Source: Paracyclopina nana (Eukaryota > Arthropoda > Copepoda > Cyclopoida > Cyclopettidae). From it: DNA of 64,000 nt. Shown here piece by piece: positions 34,294 to 44,900 of this stretch (positions are counted from its first letter, which is position 1; each line of letters opens with the position of its first letter). The position numbers and the translations under genes were made by a program. The notes beneath the pieces were generated by a model. It was not told where the DNA came from. It ran no database searches and saw only the letters and a program-made list of their open reading frames with translations. The stretch spans positions 6,262,001 to 6,326,000 of the forward strand of contig JAGUCH010000005.1 in assembly GCA_019096065.1 (NCBI GenBank). Reading direction: 5' to 3'.

Positions 34294-36894
34294 TTAATTG
34301 ATGGGGACAATGCCAAATTGTATCTTAGGCGAGTATTTTCCCTGAATGAGCGATTGAAGGCACAAAATTAGACTTTTGGACTGAAAATTATTGGGCGTAA
34401 GGATGTGCATGATTTCCGACGGACTAATTTCGGCATTCGGATAGATTTCCTCAAGGATCTCCTCATACACTTCATCGGCATTAAGTAGCTGCTTCTTTAG
34501 TTTCGTCTTGACGAATTTTTCAGTTGAGACGCAAAAGTTGTGCGTGATGGTGTCACTTTTTCTGTCATCAACGAGGTCCAGCTTACGCAATTTGTCCACC
34601 CATGGAAAATGGGTGAATTTTGCTCCGAGCCTGAACTCCTTGAAATGCCTCCAAGCGTTCGCTCCATTCGTGGCGTTGTCATCCGCCAAAGTTAAGCACA
34701 CGTGGATCGTGGAGTTGAAGATGGATTCATGAAACTCCTCTTTGCTGCTGAAATGATCTTCAAGTACTTTTTTGACCATCCGGCGATGGATCGAGGCGTC
34801 ATTGTTCAACGAAGTAGCCTTGTCATAGAAGGATTCCAGAATGTGCACAGGATCCCTTGATCCCAACTCTCTGACAGCCACATTGACCTGGGCTGAGCAG
34901 ACTCTGACAGCTGTGGTCAAGCTGCCTTTGGATGCATGCTTCACATGCAAAAGGTAGGATTTTTTCTGGCTCTTGTGATGCGCCAGAACATCGAACAACT
35001 CTATGTCTCCATTTCGTCCACACAGAATCCTGTCACCGACCACAAAGATCCATCCATTGGAGTGGCACTCGCAATTGCTCAAGTGGAACAGCTCGTTGTA
35101 GTCGCCCTCAGAGAGCGTCACTTTGCTCCGCAAGAACTGGAGCAGTCTGCTAATGCAGATGACATTCTCGTCAATTTGCTCGAGCATGTCAGTGGTAAGC
35201 ACGGGACAAGCTACATAGTACTTGTTGCTTTCTCTATCCTGGGAGCAAAGTTTGAAAGTCCTCCCTTTTGGTATTGTGTCTTCTGACAAGATTTGGTTGG
35301 AATCTAGGTCACTCAACCTGCTTCCAGGGAGCATGGAGCAATTCAAAGGGATTTTCCTGTAAATGCAGTTCTCCCCATTGCGCCCCCTGATGGAGAACTC
35401 ATTCAACAGTATTTTGCCAATCATGTCTGCTGCCTGTTGAACATCCTCGATGTCCTTGACGCAAAACCTTGCAACATCGATCGCATCAAAAAGGGCTGGC
35501 TTTTTCTCCTTCATGGTTCTGGTCCAGGCGGGTAAATTAAAGTCCTTACTGAGATCGAGTAGGCATGCCTTAAGCGTTGATTGGAACTTGAGGTTCAGAC
35601 TGAGCTCATGGCTTGGCAACGGCTCATAAAGCCTGTTGCCAATTTTGATGGCAGTTGTGCCTTCATCATTGTCCACGATGAGAGCTCCAATGAAGTGATA
35701 GATTTCTTGGCAAAACTCCTCGTCATTTGGACCTGACCAACTGATGCTGAAGTTGTGCATATCGAGGTCTCCCTCTCTTCCCCGAAGCTGCCTGGAGTTG
35801 ATGGATCTGATGATGTCTTCGACGGTGATATCGGCTCCATGCTTGCATTGCACTCTGCTACCATCCTTATTCGTCCACATCATGGGACAAGGTTGGCTAT
35901 TCATGATTTTGACTAGTCTCACATCATTGCAGCCCTCAAACACGGGAGCAGGCTCTGCTTTCAGCTTGTCACTCCTTGAAAATGACGATGGAACGTAGGA
36001 CCTATTTGACAGGCATTTTTGAAGCTCCTCCGTGATGAGCCTCTTGAAATAGGCGGCTTTTTTAAAGTTGAGCAGCCTCATGTGGTAAATCTCGTCCCAC
36101 TCGAAGCTGTACTCCGGCCTCTTGTTTGTACGCTCGTCCAGAATTACGATGAGGTCCTTAATATTCGCCTCTATATCGTCAAATATATCTGGCCTCTTCA
36201 TGGGCACCTTGATCTGGCCAGCTTGAAGCTCCCAAGGTATCTTATCCGCCAGGAGACCAGCAGGTAAAGCTATCTCAGGACGTAAATGACTCGTGAGTCC
36301 TTTGACGAGGTAAACGCTGTCAAGAGAGAGTATGTCCGCATTGCCATTGGGCCTCAGTTGTCTGGTTCCAATGTTGAAGCCAAAGCATTCATCCACTCTC
36401 AAGCTTAACACGGGATTGGGTCTCAAAAATGCTCTGGCAACTCTCTCTGGAAAGTGTACATCACGCCATTTCATAAACTTTTGCCACACACTGGTGAGTC
36501 CGGATCTCAGTAATGCATACATGGTCATCATGCGCATGCTGTCAAACCAAAAGAAGAATGACACACTGCCATGATTGTTGTCATCTGGAATGCTGCCAAA
36601 GTTGGGTTTGACACTTTCTAAGTTGTAAGTGATGCAATGCACTCGAGCAAATGTCCTCCTTTCTGGTTCACCTAAGCACTTCAATCTCTTTCTGGGCCTT
36701 CTTCTGGAGCTGTCACGGTTATCTTCAAGCAATATTTTCTTAATTAAGTCATCTGCACAGTCCATTGGGTCTTGATCGCTCCCAAGGATCACTTGACTCT
36801 TCACCTTTGCCAACGTTATGGAGAGACACGCATTGTTCGAAGAAGATCTTGCTACAATTTCTTCAGCATCCTCCAAAGTCTCCAGTTCCGCCAT
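34294..36894 (-). CDS. Large intronless orphan protein, 866 aa
   Basis: A single open frame of 867 codons, far too long to be chance, begins MAELETLEDAEEIV. An arginine/lysine cluster RRRPRKRLKC at about 64-73 could be a nuclear signal. No signal peptide or membrane helix is visible. The segment at about 600-680 (a Trp, then GDIELFDVL and YLLHVKHASKG, then CSAQVNVAVREL) resembles, from memory, the core of the sporadically distributed DUF6119/TIGR04141-type proteins, in which an acidic D-[LV]-L strand precedes an HVK strand. That link is weak and needs a profile search. Codon use is more AT-balanced than in Abd-B or the 10528 gene. It is divergent from the BTB zinc-finger gene at 38164, with a foldback MITE between. 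It could be a lineage-specific, transferred or transposon-derived gene. Confidence 0.85.
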   Translation of the reverse strand: MAELETLEDAEEIVARSSSNNACLSITLAKVKSQVILGSDQDPMDCADDLIKKILLEDNRDSSRRRPRKRLKCLGEPERRTFARVHCITYNLESVKPNFGSIPDDNNHGSVSFFFWFDSMRMMTMYALLRSGLTSVWQKFMKWRDVHFPERVARAFLRPNPVLSLRVDECFGFNIGTRQLRPNGNADILSLDSVYLVKGLTSHLRPEIALPAGLLADKIPWELQAGQIKVPMKRPDIFDDIEANIKDLIVILDERTNKRPEYSFEWDEIYHMRLLNFKKAAYFKRLITEELQKCLSNRSYVPSSFSRSDKLKAEPAPVFEGCNDVRLVKIMNSQPCPMMWTNKDGSRVQCKHGADITVEDIIRSINSRQLRGREGDLDMHNFSISWSGPNDEEFCQEIYHFIGALIVDNDEGTTAIKIGNRLYEPLPSHELSLNLKFQSTLKACLLDLSKDFNLPAWTRTMKEKKPALFDAIDVARFCVKDIEDVQQAADMIGKILLNEFSIRGRNGENCIYRKIPLNCSMLPGSRLSDLDSNQILSEDTIPKGRTFKLCSQDRESNKYYVACPVLTTDMLEQIDENVICISRLLQFLRSKVTLSEGDYNELFHLSNCECHSNGWIFVVGDRILCGRNGDIELFDVLAHHKSQKKSYLLHVKHASKGSLTTAVRVCSAQVNVAVRELGSRDPVHILESFYDKATSLNNDASIHRRMVKKVLEDHFSSKEEFHESIFNSTIHVCLTLADDNATNGANAWRHFKEFRLGAKFTHFPWVDKLRKLDLVDDRKSDTITHNFCVSTEKFVKTKLKKQLLNADEVYEEILEEIYPNAEISPSEIMHILTPNNFQSKSLILCLQSLIQGKYSPKIQFGIVPIN

Positions 36895-36940
36895 TTAATT
36901 GCTATGTTCTATCTTTGAAATTCTAGGCGTAGTTCGCATT

Positions 36941-37513
36941 GACTTGAGAGAAAACCTAACCTAGACTTCGTCAACCACCCCTATACCTAATATTTTCTGA
37001 AGGGTTTGTTTAAGGGAAGTTATAAAATCCTGGCCTAGCGCTTCCCATAACACAAAACTTTGAAAAACTTCTAGCTCAGTACCGCTTCGTTTTATGGGTA
37101 TCATGCACTTCAATAACCCCCGCCAAAATTAAAAGATCTAGCTTTTTTAATTTCATAAGCAAGTTTCTTGGATGACCAGGAAACGAGATGCGGTGGGACA
37201 ATTTTTCAAGCAGCAAAACATTTCTAGCAATTTTTGATATGAATTTTGTCACTCTAAATATCCTTTCCCCACCGTTCTAGCGATTTGCTTATGAAATAAA
37301 AAACGTAAGCCCTTTTGATTTTATGAGAGGTAATAGAAGCTCAACTTATCGAAAAAAGCACTCTAAAGGGAGCTAGAGGTTTTTAACATTTTATGTTATG
37401 GGAAGCGCCAGGCCAGGATTTTAAAATTGCCACCATACGAACCCTTAAGCTTTCAGAAAATATATAGGTTTAGGGGTGGTTGACGAAGTCTAGGTTAGGT
37501 TTTCTCTCAAGTC
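36941..37513. mobile_element. Long foldback MITE between two divergent genes (573 bp)
   Basis: GACTTGAGAGAAAACCTAAC at the left is exactly reversed at the right, followed by mirrored CCTAGACTTCGTCAACCACC. Inner arms (AAAATCCTGGCCTAGCGCTT against AAGCGCCAGGCCAGGATTTT; TTTAATTTCATAAGCAA against TTGCTTATGAAATAAA) show that almost the whole element folds back on itself. No target duplication is evident and no second copy is present in the window. Confidence 0.85.
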
Positions 37514-38163
37514 ACTGTGAGTTGACAAAAAAGTTTTTAGGCTCCGTATGATTTCACTGGACCCCCAGTGAAATTTGACTGAGCTTGTCATTGCAACTCC
37601 TTAAGTGATGTTCAAAATTTTCGGTCATTTCCCATCGTGTCAAAGCTTCCGGGAAAATTAGACCTTATTAGCAAGAATCAGACAAATTACTTTAAAAAGC
37701 GCCACTTTCCCTCACAAAACAAGCTACTTTTTCTTTGGCTTTTTGTACATACAAATAATTCTCTCATTGCGTAGAAAAGTCTGAAAACACAATTCTTCAT
37801 CTTGGGCAAGTGACCCTCATAATATCTGTTTATTTTGGGTTTTATCTTGAGCTTGCACTATTCAGTCTATTACTCTATGGTAACTCTTCGTTTTATCAGA
37901 TCGGACAACAAAATCCGAAGTTGTTATCTTTTATTTTTTCCCCTATTTCACCGCATTACAGGGCTCTACACCAAATAACGAAACCGAGCATCTCTCAGTC
38001 ACGCAATTTTTGGCCATTGACACCGAATTTTCACCATAATTGACGAGTCATCAACCTGAGAACTGCGTTAAATTGGCTTTTTGCAGCCCTAAAATTCCCC
38101 CTCGTTTCTTCCATTCTTAGTTTTGTTGTTTTTGTCAGTTATTGAAAGGCCTGGTTTTCAAGC

Positions 38164-39882
38164 ATGGATTTCAATATTATTGGAGACTTTTACAGGCTCA
38201 ATGTGTTCACTGATGTCTCCATTTATGTTTGCAATCGACTCATTTGTCAATGTCACTCCGTAATTTTGGCCGCTTTGATGCCTCAGCTGAAGACTCTTTT
38301 CTTCAATGAAGAAGAAACTGTGATAATTCTGGAAAATGAGGATGAAAACTTTGTGTCAAAATGTTTTCACGACTTGTATGAGGCCATTTCTCAAGGAATG
38401 GCTCCCAATGTGCGTGACATTTTGAATTTACTCAGCTTTTCCTGTGATAGTGAAGGAGAAGAGCTTGTCAAATCTGCTCTTGCCCCTTTGGATCATCATC
38501 AAACTTTCAATATTGAGATAGATCACTCGCCATTGTTCAAAGATTCCAACTTTGAAGCCTTTCCATCCCTGTTGACACAGTTTAAGTTTGTGTCTACTTT
38601 TGCATTTTGCTGCCCTGGCAACGGCACCAATTTGGCTGCTCTGATCTCGGCCAGAATTGATGATGAATCCAAGGTTGCTCCAGACAGAGTGTGCCTCAAC
38701 TTGGTCGACTCATTGTCTAAACTGTTTAAGGTGCCATTGGCCTCCATATTTGAGAGCTCAGAGCTTTCCTCCTATTTCAATGAAAGAGTCAAAGAGGTTG
38801 AACTTCTGGTGGACCATTCTATTGGTAAGGATGTTGAGCAAATGAAGCTGCAGCAAAAAGTGTACACTGAAGTGGTAAGCAAAGTGAAATCCGGATCCTC
38901 ATGGAAACCAATCATGGATTTATCAGATACGTCTAGTTTGTCTTTCAGCCTCACTGATTTGAACCAGTTGGAGTCCATCACTGACGTGGTGGTGATTTCA
39001 AGTCAACAGAGTCACAGCTTGAAGATCCAGTCTTGCTTCCACCCACTCCTTGCCAGTAATGATGGAGCATCATCAGCCATACTGCACTCAGCAGCTGCCT
39101 TTTGTGGCCTAACAAGTGGACCAATGAGTCTTTTTGGCCTCCCCACATTCAAGGCCATGGTTGACACTCACATCACCAAACACTGCCAATGCCAAGCCTT
39201 AAAGGATAGCAATGATAAATCAAAGCTCAAGCCTCTTGAAAAGATCAAGGCTACAAGGAAAAAAGAACAAAGCAAGACCCTAGCTGACCTCAGGTGTCCT
39301 CATGAAGGCTGCTCTAAAGTGTTTACAAAAAAGGCAAGCTACAATAAGCATGTGAACTATTTTCACCTGACAGAGGGCTCTGGTGTTCCTTGTGAGCTTT
39401 GTGGAGTGGCCTACCAGAACTGCTTCTACCTGAAAGGCCACATGAGGCAGGCTCATGAGCCAGTCACTTGCAAAACGTGCCAAAAAATCTGCATTGGCGA
39501 AAATGAGCTGGGAAGGCACCAAAGGAAGGAGCATCTCTCAGCAACTGAGCATATTTGCGAGACCTGCGGGCAAGGCTTCAAGCTGAAGCATTACCTCAAA
39601 AGGCACAAGCGTCAGCATCACCCTCAACTGGCTAATTCGCCCTACTTTTGCGTCGAGTGCAACCGCCATTTTGGCACCAACCGCAAACTGAAGGATCACA
39701 CGATGGGAGCTCATTTGAAGATGAAGCCTTACAAATGTCGCGCTGGCCAAAACGACGACGAGATGTGTGACAAGGCTTTCTTCAACGTCAACTTGCGCCG
39801 CAAGCACGAAAAGAAAGTACACCAATTGCAGATTTTCACTCCTTCAGGAACGAAATCGAGCAAAATTGTGGACATCAAATGA
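38164..39882 (+). CDS. BTB/POZ plus C2H2 zinc-finger protein, 572 aa, intronless
   Basis: The N-terminal 100 residues carry a BTB/POZ fold signature (VFTDVSIYVCNRLICQCHSV, then VILAAL), a dimerisation module. The C-terminal part (about residues 375-553) holds six Cys2His2-type fingers: CPHEGC..HVNYFH, CELCGV..HMRQAH, CKTCQK..HQRKEH, CETCGQ..HKRQHH, CVECNR..HTMGAH and CRAGQNDDEMC..HEKKVH, the last with an expanded first cysteine loop. A basic stretch KIKATRKKEQSK (about 360-371) may be a nuclear signal. BTB-zinc-finger proteins are usually sequence-specific DNA-binding regulators. The middle (100-350) shows no known domain. One exon, stop at 39882, AATAAA at 39933-39938. Orthology to a named gene is not claimed. 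Confidence 0.93.
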   Translation: MDFNIIGDFYRLNVFTDVSIYVCNRLICQCHSVILAALMPQLKTLFFNEEETVIILENEDENFVSKCFHDLYEAISQGMAPNVRDILNLLSFSCDSEGEELVKSALAPLDHHQTFNIEIDHSPLFKDSNFEAFPSLLTQFKFVSTFAFCCPGNGTNLAALISARIDDESKVAPDRVCLNLVDSLSKLFKVPLASIFESSELSSYFNERVKEVELLVDHSIGKDVEQMKLQQKVYTEVVSKVKSGSSWKPIMDLSDTSSLSFSLTDLNQLESITDVVVISSQQSHSLKIQSCFHPLLASNDGASSAILHSAAAFCGLTSGPMSLFGLPTFKAMVDTHITKHCQCQALKDSNDKSKLKPLEKIKATRKKEQSKTLADLRCPHEGCSKVFTKKASYNKHVNYFHLTEGSGVPCELCGVAYQNCFYLKGHMRQAHEPVTCKTCQKICIGENELGRHQRKEHLSATEHICETCGQGFKLKHYLKRHKRQHHPQLANSPYFCVECNRHFGTNRKLKDHTMGAHLKMKPYKCRAGQNDDEMCDKAFFNVNLRRKHEKKVHQLQIFTPSGTKSSKIVDIK

Positions 39883-40885
39883 GGAAGTAGTGTTTCATTT
39901 TGAGTAGCCTGGCGTACAGTACGTAGGAAGTAAATAAAATTGGATCTATTAGTCTCGCATCCACCCAATTTGACGCTGTCATGAACTGATCAAAGAATTG
40001 ACAAGATCTTGTTAGCTCGAGTTCATGATGAAAAAGGGATATGGTTAAATGTGTTGCATCCGACAACAATTAAGCCATCGCCAATGCGACCTTGAGTACC
40101 ACCCCATTTGCATCTTGTGCGATTCGACTATCCTTGATTTTTCCATGCACCTTATTTTCCAAACGGAAGCAAAATCAATGTGGTCAAGGCATCAGTTACA
40201 CTTCTTATTTTGTATATGATTTGTTCTTTGAAAAATAGACCAGTCATTTTAACACTGGGCCCCAGGGGCCTCTTTTGTTGACCCGTACATTCCCTTTGGG
40301 GGCTATAACATGTTTCCCACACCACCATTAAGTTAGCCATTTTTCATCTCCTCTTTCTTGTGTACTGAAATGGCAAGCAATTTTGAATCGAGCATTGTGG
40401 TACGATATGAGATTGGCAGGTAGGTGTGAAATGTGCCACCCAAGGTATATATTGCTGAAACATAAGCAGCCATAGCCTTTGCTGAAAAAATCGATTTAAT
40501 TTTCCTCATTGCGCGCACGCAATGATGCGTTATGCCAGTAGCGTGTATTGTATAAAAAGTGACCATCAAAGGCAAATTCGTTGTTTTTTCACGGCGCGGA
40601 AAATCCCAATTAAATAAGTCTCTTCCTGGTTGACAATAGCGGCAGTAATAAGACTGAAGACGTAATTAATATCATGATATATTTTGCCATTTTTGTGGTG
40701 CGAGTTGCTGCGAGTCATTCCTTTGACAGTCGAGACGAACTTTTACAGATCATTTTGAAAATGCAACCAGAGGATGATCTCCTTCTTCTCCACTCCTCCT
40801 TTTTTCTTTGGAACGGAACTGTGTGTGTTTTTGGCATTGAGAAGGTGTGGAGGTCGGAGAAGCCTCTGCTGCAGTGGATGATGCT
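39883..40885. other. Convergent 3' region between two genes
   Basis: It contains the 3' UTR of the BTB zinc-finger gene (poly(A) signal 39933-39938) and the downstream region of the Spätzle-like gene. No other gene is seen. Confidence 0.55.
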
Positions 40886-41810
40886 TTATTTGTGTGGTGG
40901 CTCAGCGTAGGCGCCGTTGTAGCAAGCGCAAGCGGAGGGCAACTTGAAGCTCTCAATGGCGAAGGGCAGGTACTGATCATAGGGATCGAAGACCAAGAAG
41001 CGGTGATAGATGGACTTTTGCAGGCACTTGGTCTCGTAGCACTCTGGCACCAAGGGGCAGGCTGAGCCGGGGGTGGTGCACTCCTCGATCCTGGCGGTCT
41101 GGGTGAGCGTCTCGTAGTGGGCCTTCACGTGGTTGACCACGATCCTCCATTTGCCGTGGACGTTGATGGCCCTCAGGGGCTGGATGTAGGCGGTCTCCGA
41201 GGGGCACAAGTAGGTCTCCTGGACGATCTCCTTCAGCCTGTCCACGGAGTTGTCGGTGTTGGCCAACACGTCCTTGTACATTTGCTGCACGGAGTCGTAG
41301 TGGTACTCGATGGCCTTCTGGATCTCGTACTCGGGGTACTCGGGGTCCTCCAGGCACCAGGGCTTGGGGTTGCCCTTCGAGCAGGCGGGAGGGGCGTAGT
41401 TCTCGGGGGCGGGGTGGTGAGGGGCGTAAGGGGCGGGGTGGTGGGGAGCGTAGGGCTCGGGGTGATGAGGGGCATAGGCGGGCTCAGGGTGGTAAGGGGC
41501 GGGCGTGTAGGGGGCGGGGTGGGGAGCGTAAGCTGGCTCTGGGTGGTAGGGAGCCGGGGTGTACGGGGCGGGGTGATGAGGAGCATAGGGGGCCGGGGTG
41601 GGGGTGTACCCGTAGGGTGTCACTGGGGCGTGGCCATGCACGGGGGCGTGGCCGTGGACGGGGGCATGGACAGCGTGGTGCCCGTGGACATCAGCGTCAG
41701 CCTCAGCTGAGACGAGAGCAACGAGGGCGGAGCAGACCTGAAATGAAGCTGCTTAACGTACATTGTCTAATGTGCGCGCATTCGGGACTTACCACCAAAA
41801 GGGGATTCAT
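40886..41810 (-). CDS. Secreted Spätzle-domain (cystine-knot) protein with His/Pro/Tyr-rich pro-region, 289 aa
   Basis: Exon 1 is 41810-41793 (MNPLLV) and exon 2 is 41737-40886, separated by a 55-bp GTAAGT..TTTCAG intron. Together they make a clear signal peptide (about 1-17) followed by HGH-rich repeats and then PAPYAPHHP / PAPYHPEPAYAP repeats to about 122. The last 165 residues carry nine cysteines (125, 134, 184, 226, 233, 239, 244, 276, 278) and hallmarks of the Spätzle fold: KWRIVVN, Y-x5-TARIEEC, KCLQK and PSACAC. Spätzle proteins are secreted Toll ligands used in immunity and patterning. Forms with proline-rich pro-regions also occur among arthropod cuticle or secreted proteins, so a structural role is possible. 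A TATA box lies 108-115 nt upstream of the start codon. The stop codon overlaps an AATAAA. Confidence 0.92.
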
Positions 41811-41917
41811 GGTTACGTGGGACTTGTGTCTAATAAATAGGGGAATAAATATTTAGTCCTCCTCTCCTGTGCAAAGGAAAACTGGCAACTCGACAACGTT
41901 TTGGTGTGGCCTTCCAC

Positions 41918-41925
41918 TTTATATA
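41918..41925 (-). promoter_or_regulatory. TATA box of the Spätzle-like gene
   Basis: Minus-strand TATATAAA, 115 nt before the ATG. Transcription would start near 41894, leaving a leader of about 85 nt. Just upstream (about 41945-41995) is a palindromic patch rich in TACGTACG and AAGCTTGCG that may hold regulatory sites. Confidence 0.65.
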
Positions 41926-44900
41926 GCAGGCCAAGCCCCCGGTGCGTATGACGTACGCAAAGCTTGCGTACGTACGTAAGCTTGCGCTTTACGATCGCGT
42001 ACAACAGATATGGTCGAGAAATGTAGCAACGTTGACGCGAGCGAACGTTCGCCTTATTTCCCCACATTCGAACCCGTGGCCTAAAGTGCATGACTCGTGA
42101 GAATATATATAGCTATTTCCTTCTCAAGATCCTCTTGCTTAATGGCTCATTTCGGCGGAATAAAACCGCGATGAGGATAATTTTTTGGCTGCAGCAAAAA
42201 AATCGTGACCTTGCAGTGGTGCGGTCAAATTCCCATAGCTGCTGCCCAAAAGTTGTGTCATTGTTGTCAGAAATGCTGAATTATTCGAGAAATAACCTTC
42301 GAGCATCGTATTTTGTCACGACGATGCTCAGCAGACCATCTTGAAGGTCTTTTGCAAAACATTGATAGAAGATGCTGTTGCATCGCGCTCTGAAAGTTTC
42401 CTACCTCTCTGACACACTTTCAATCTGTATGCTTAAAGTGGCCTTCGGATCAAAATATTTGACATTTCAAGATTGGCATCAAACCGTCTTCACATTTCAG
42501 AATCAAGTCTCAGCAGCTCGAAAAAGGTCAATCTTGGCAGCATAGGATGATGTCCTGGCCGGGATATCCTTTTCCCCCACCTCACCAGGAGAATCTTAAT
42601 TTTGCAATTAAAAATGTAAGGTGAGTGACCTTTCCAAGCCTGCCATCTGGTGGGCCCGAAGTGGTGATCGTGCCCATTGTTTTCAGACAATAATGACATG
42701 TGGAAGTGAATTACGATGATTCGATTGGTTGGGCGTGGCCCACGCAACAGCCAATTTTCATGCCCAACAAGTTGAGGGGTTGAGGTCATCACGAGCAACA
42801 GCACAAGAGTTGTCGTCGTGAAAAGGTCATGAACAGCAGCAGCATATGGGCTAATTTAGCACCATGTCGGCCGCATTTATGAGCTGTGTGTGTGCGTGAA
42901 CCGGGCGAATGAACCGCCGACAAGACAACATAATGAAGGACGAGATTCCATGCCAAGGCTCATACAATGCAAGGTATGTCCATCACTTCATTTAGCTATA
43001 GATTCATCAGACGTGATCAGAGCTGCGAGACTAAATACCGATAATTTAGTAGGCTGACAGGTGATCTTCATGGACCTTGAGGATAAAGTAGACCGCATTA
43101 GCGCCAATTTTATGATGAGATTTGACCATGCCGTGGAAGTGGATCGAAAAAAGTAAATAAATGCGGCCTTATCATCATGCCCCTTTTTCCGACACCACCA
43201 TGCTACTTGTGACGCCGGTTCGCGAAATAAAAATGATGCTATGAGAGTAAATAGCCAAATTCTAGTGATTTATTTTTTGTACGTCATGTCCTTTGTAAGA
43301 CTGCTGCGCGATCCTCCTATGTACGTATGACTGAAAAAACGAGCAAGCTTAATTATGCCATTAGGCTGTAATTGCTTTGAAATGTCGCTTCAATTTTATA
43401 AAAATAAAACAGTCGTTTGCCTTTATCCCTGTGCATTTCATAGCCGGAGCCATGAAACTTGAACTTTATTCAATGCATAATATGCTAAAAAGAGATTGTT
43501 GGCCTTGTGGCACAATTAGGGATAAATGACAAATGAACAGATCAAGTTGGCAAAAAGCAAGCGGAATGGCAATGACGATGAAAATTGCCCAGCGACCGCG
43601 TCAATTCGTAGCTAACCACGAAAATCATCTCGCTCTGCAGCCTTACACATGCACAATTTTCCCACAGTGTCCTCATGCTAGCTACTTTATGCGATGGGTG
43701 AGAAGATGATTTTTTGGCATCCTCCTCCACCCACTGAGACTTCCAATCAGTCTGCCGAAATTATTTCCGCGTAGCATAAACAGATTAATGGCTGCAGCTG
43801 CTGAAAAGCACAGTGATTGTGCATTTTTGCAGCATTATTGCAGTACTTCAATCCGGTAATTTGCGAGATCAACGAAGCCAATAAGCAACGCCTTTTGATC
43901 ACTTTTTTATCAGGTTGGCATTATTGCTGCCAAAAAGCAGGTGTAGTAAAATCCTCGCTCAGCAGCAGCCTTGCAGCAGGTGAGACATTTTTTCACATGC
44001 ATTCCATGTGTGATTCCGAGTGATTAAAGGCAAATTATTTCGGAACCAGAAGCGTTAGTAGGAAGCAACAAACGTTCGCTGTTACCACGGATTCTATTTT
44101 GTCTCTTCACCTTGATATATTATTGTGCACAGTGTACGGCAGAATTCTATTCCCATCTAGGGATGTGCGTCTTTTGTTTCCTCACTAACTGGCAAAATTT
44201 GAATATCACGACATCGCAATTAGCTTCAGTAATCAATTGCCGTATCATGGCTTAGTCGCTTTATTGGAGCAGCAGATGAACGCCGCATTATTTGCAATCA
44301 TTTCCTTGGTGATATTCAATTATTTGAGGTTTGGCAGCTTTATTCAGATTCGGTTTTTTGCAGCAACTCTTGTAAATGCCACAACACAATTAGGAAACGA
44401 GGCAAATCTCGTTTCACGCTGCTGCTGGTTGTTGATGAGCAATTGAAACGAACGATATTATTGGATGATGAACCAATTCTCGAACGCTTCGAAAAGTCTG
44501 CGCGCAGCGTGACCTTTTTCGAGGCAGAGGGCACAAGTTTCAGGGAACTAAAATTGTTCCAGAAAAGGAACAATAATGCATTGTGGGCACACTTCTCCCT
44601 AACCACAAAGGGGACCTAATTGAAAAAAGATGCGAGGCTGTCGGCGCGTTCGCGCTGGGATTCCCAGTGTGCGCAGAAGCACGAGGTAAAACAGACAAAA
44701 ATTTACCAGCATAAAAAAGTAGCGACACAATCCTCCGTGTTTTTGAATCTGCGTGGATTACTGCAAGCGATTGATTGCAGGTGGTGAAACAAACAGGTCG
44801 TAAAAATCTTGGGCCATAAACTCATCTTCTTTGAGCTCCTCTTTTGAATGGCAGAATTGACACTAAAATGAGTTCATTGGCTCGTAGGTGCGAAATGAGC

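Noticed and set aside
41117..41710. A 197-codon Val/Gly-rich plus-strand frame
   Set aside because: Antisense shadow of the Pro/His/Tyr repeats of the Spätzle-like gene.
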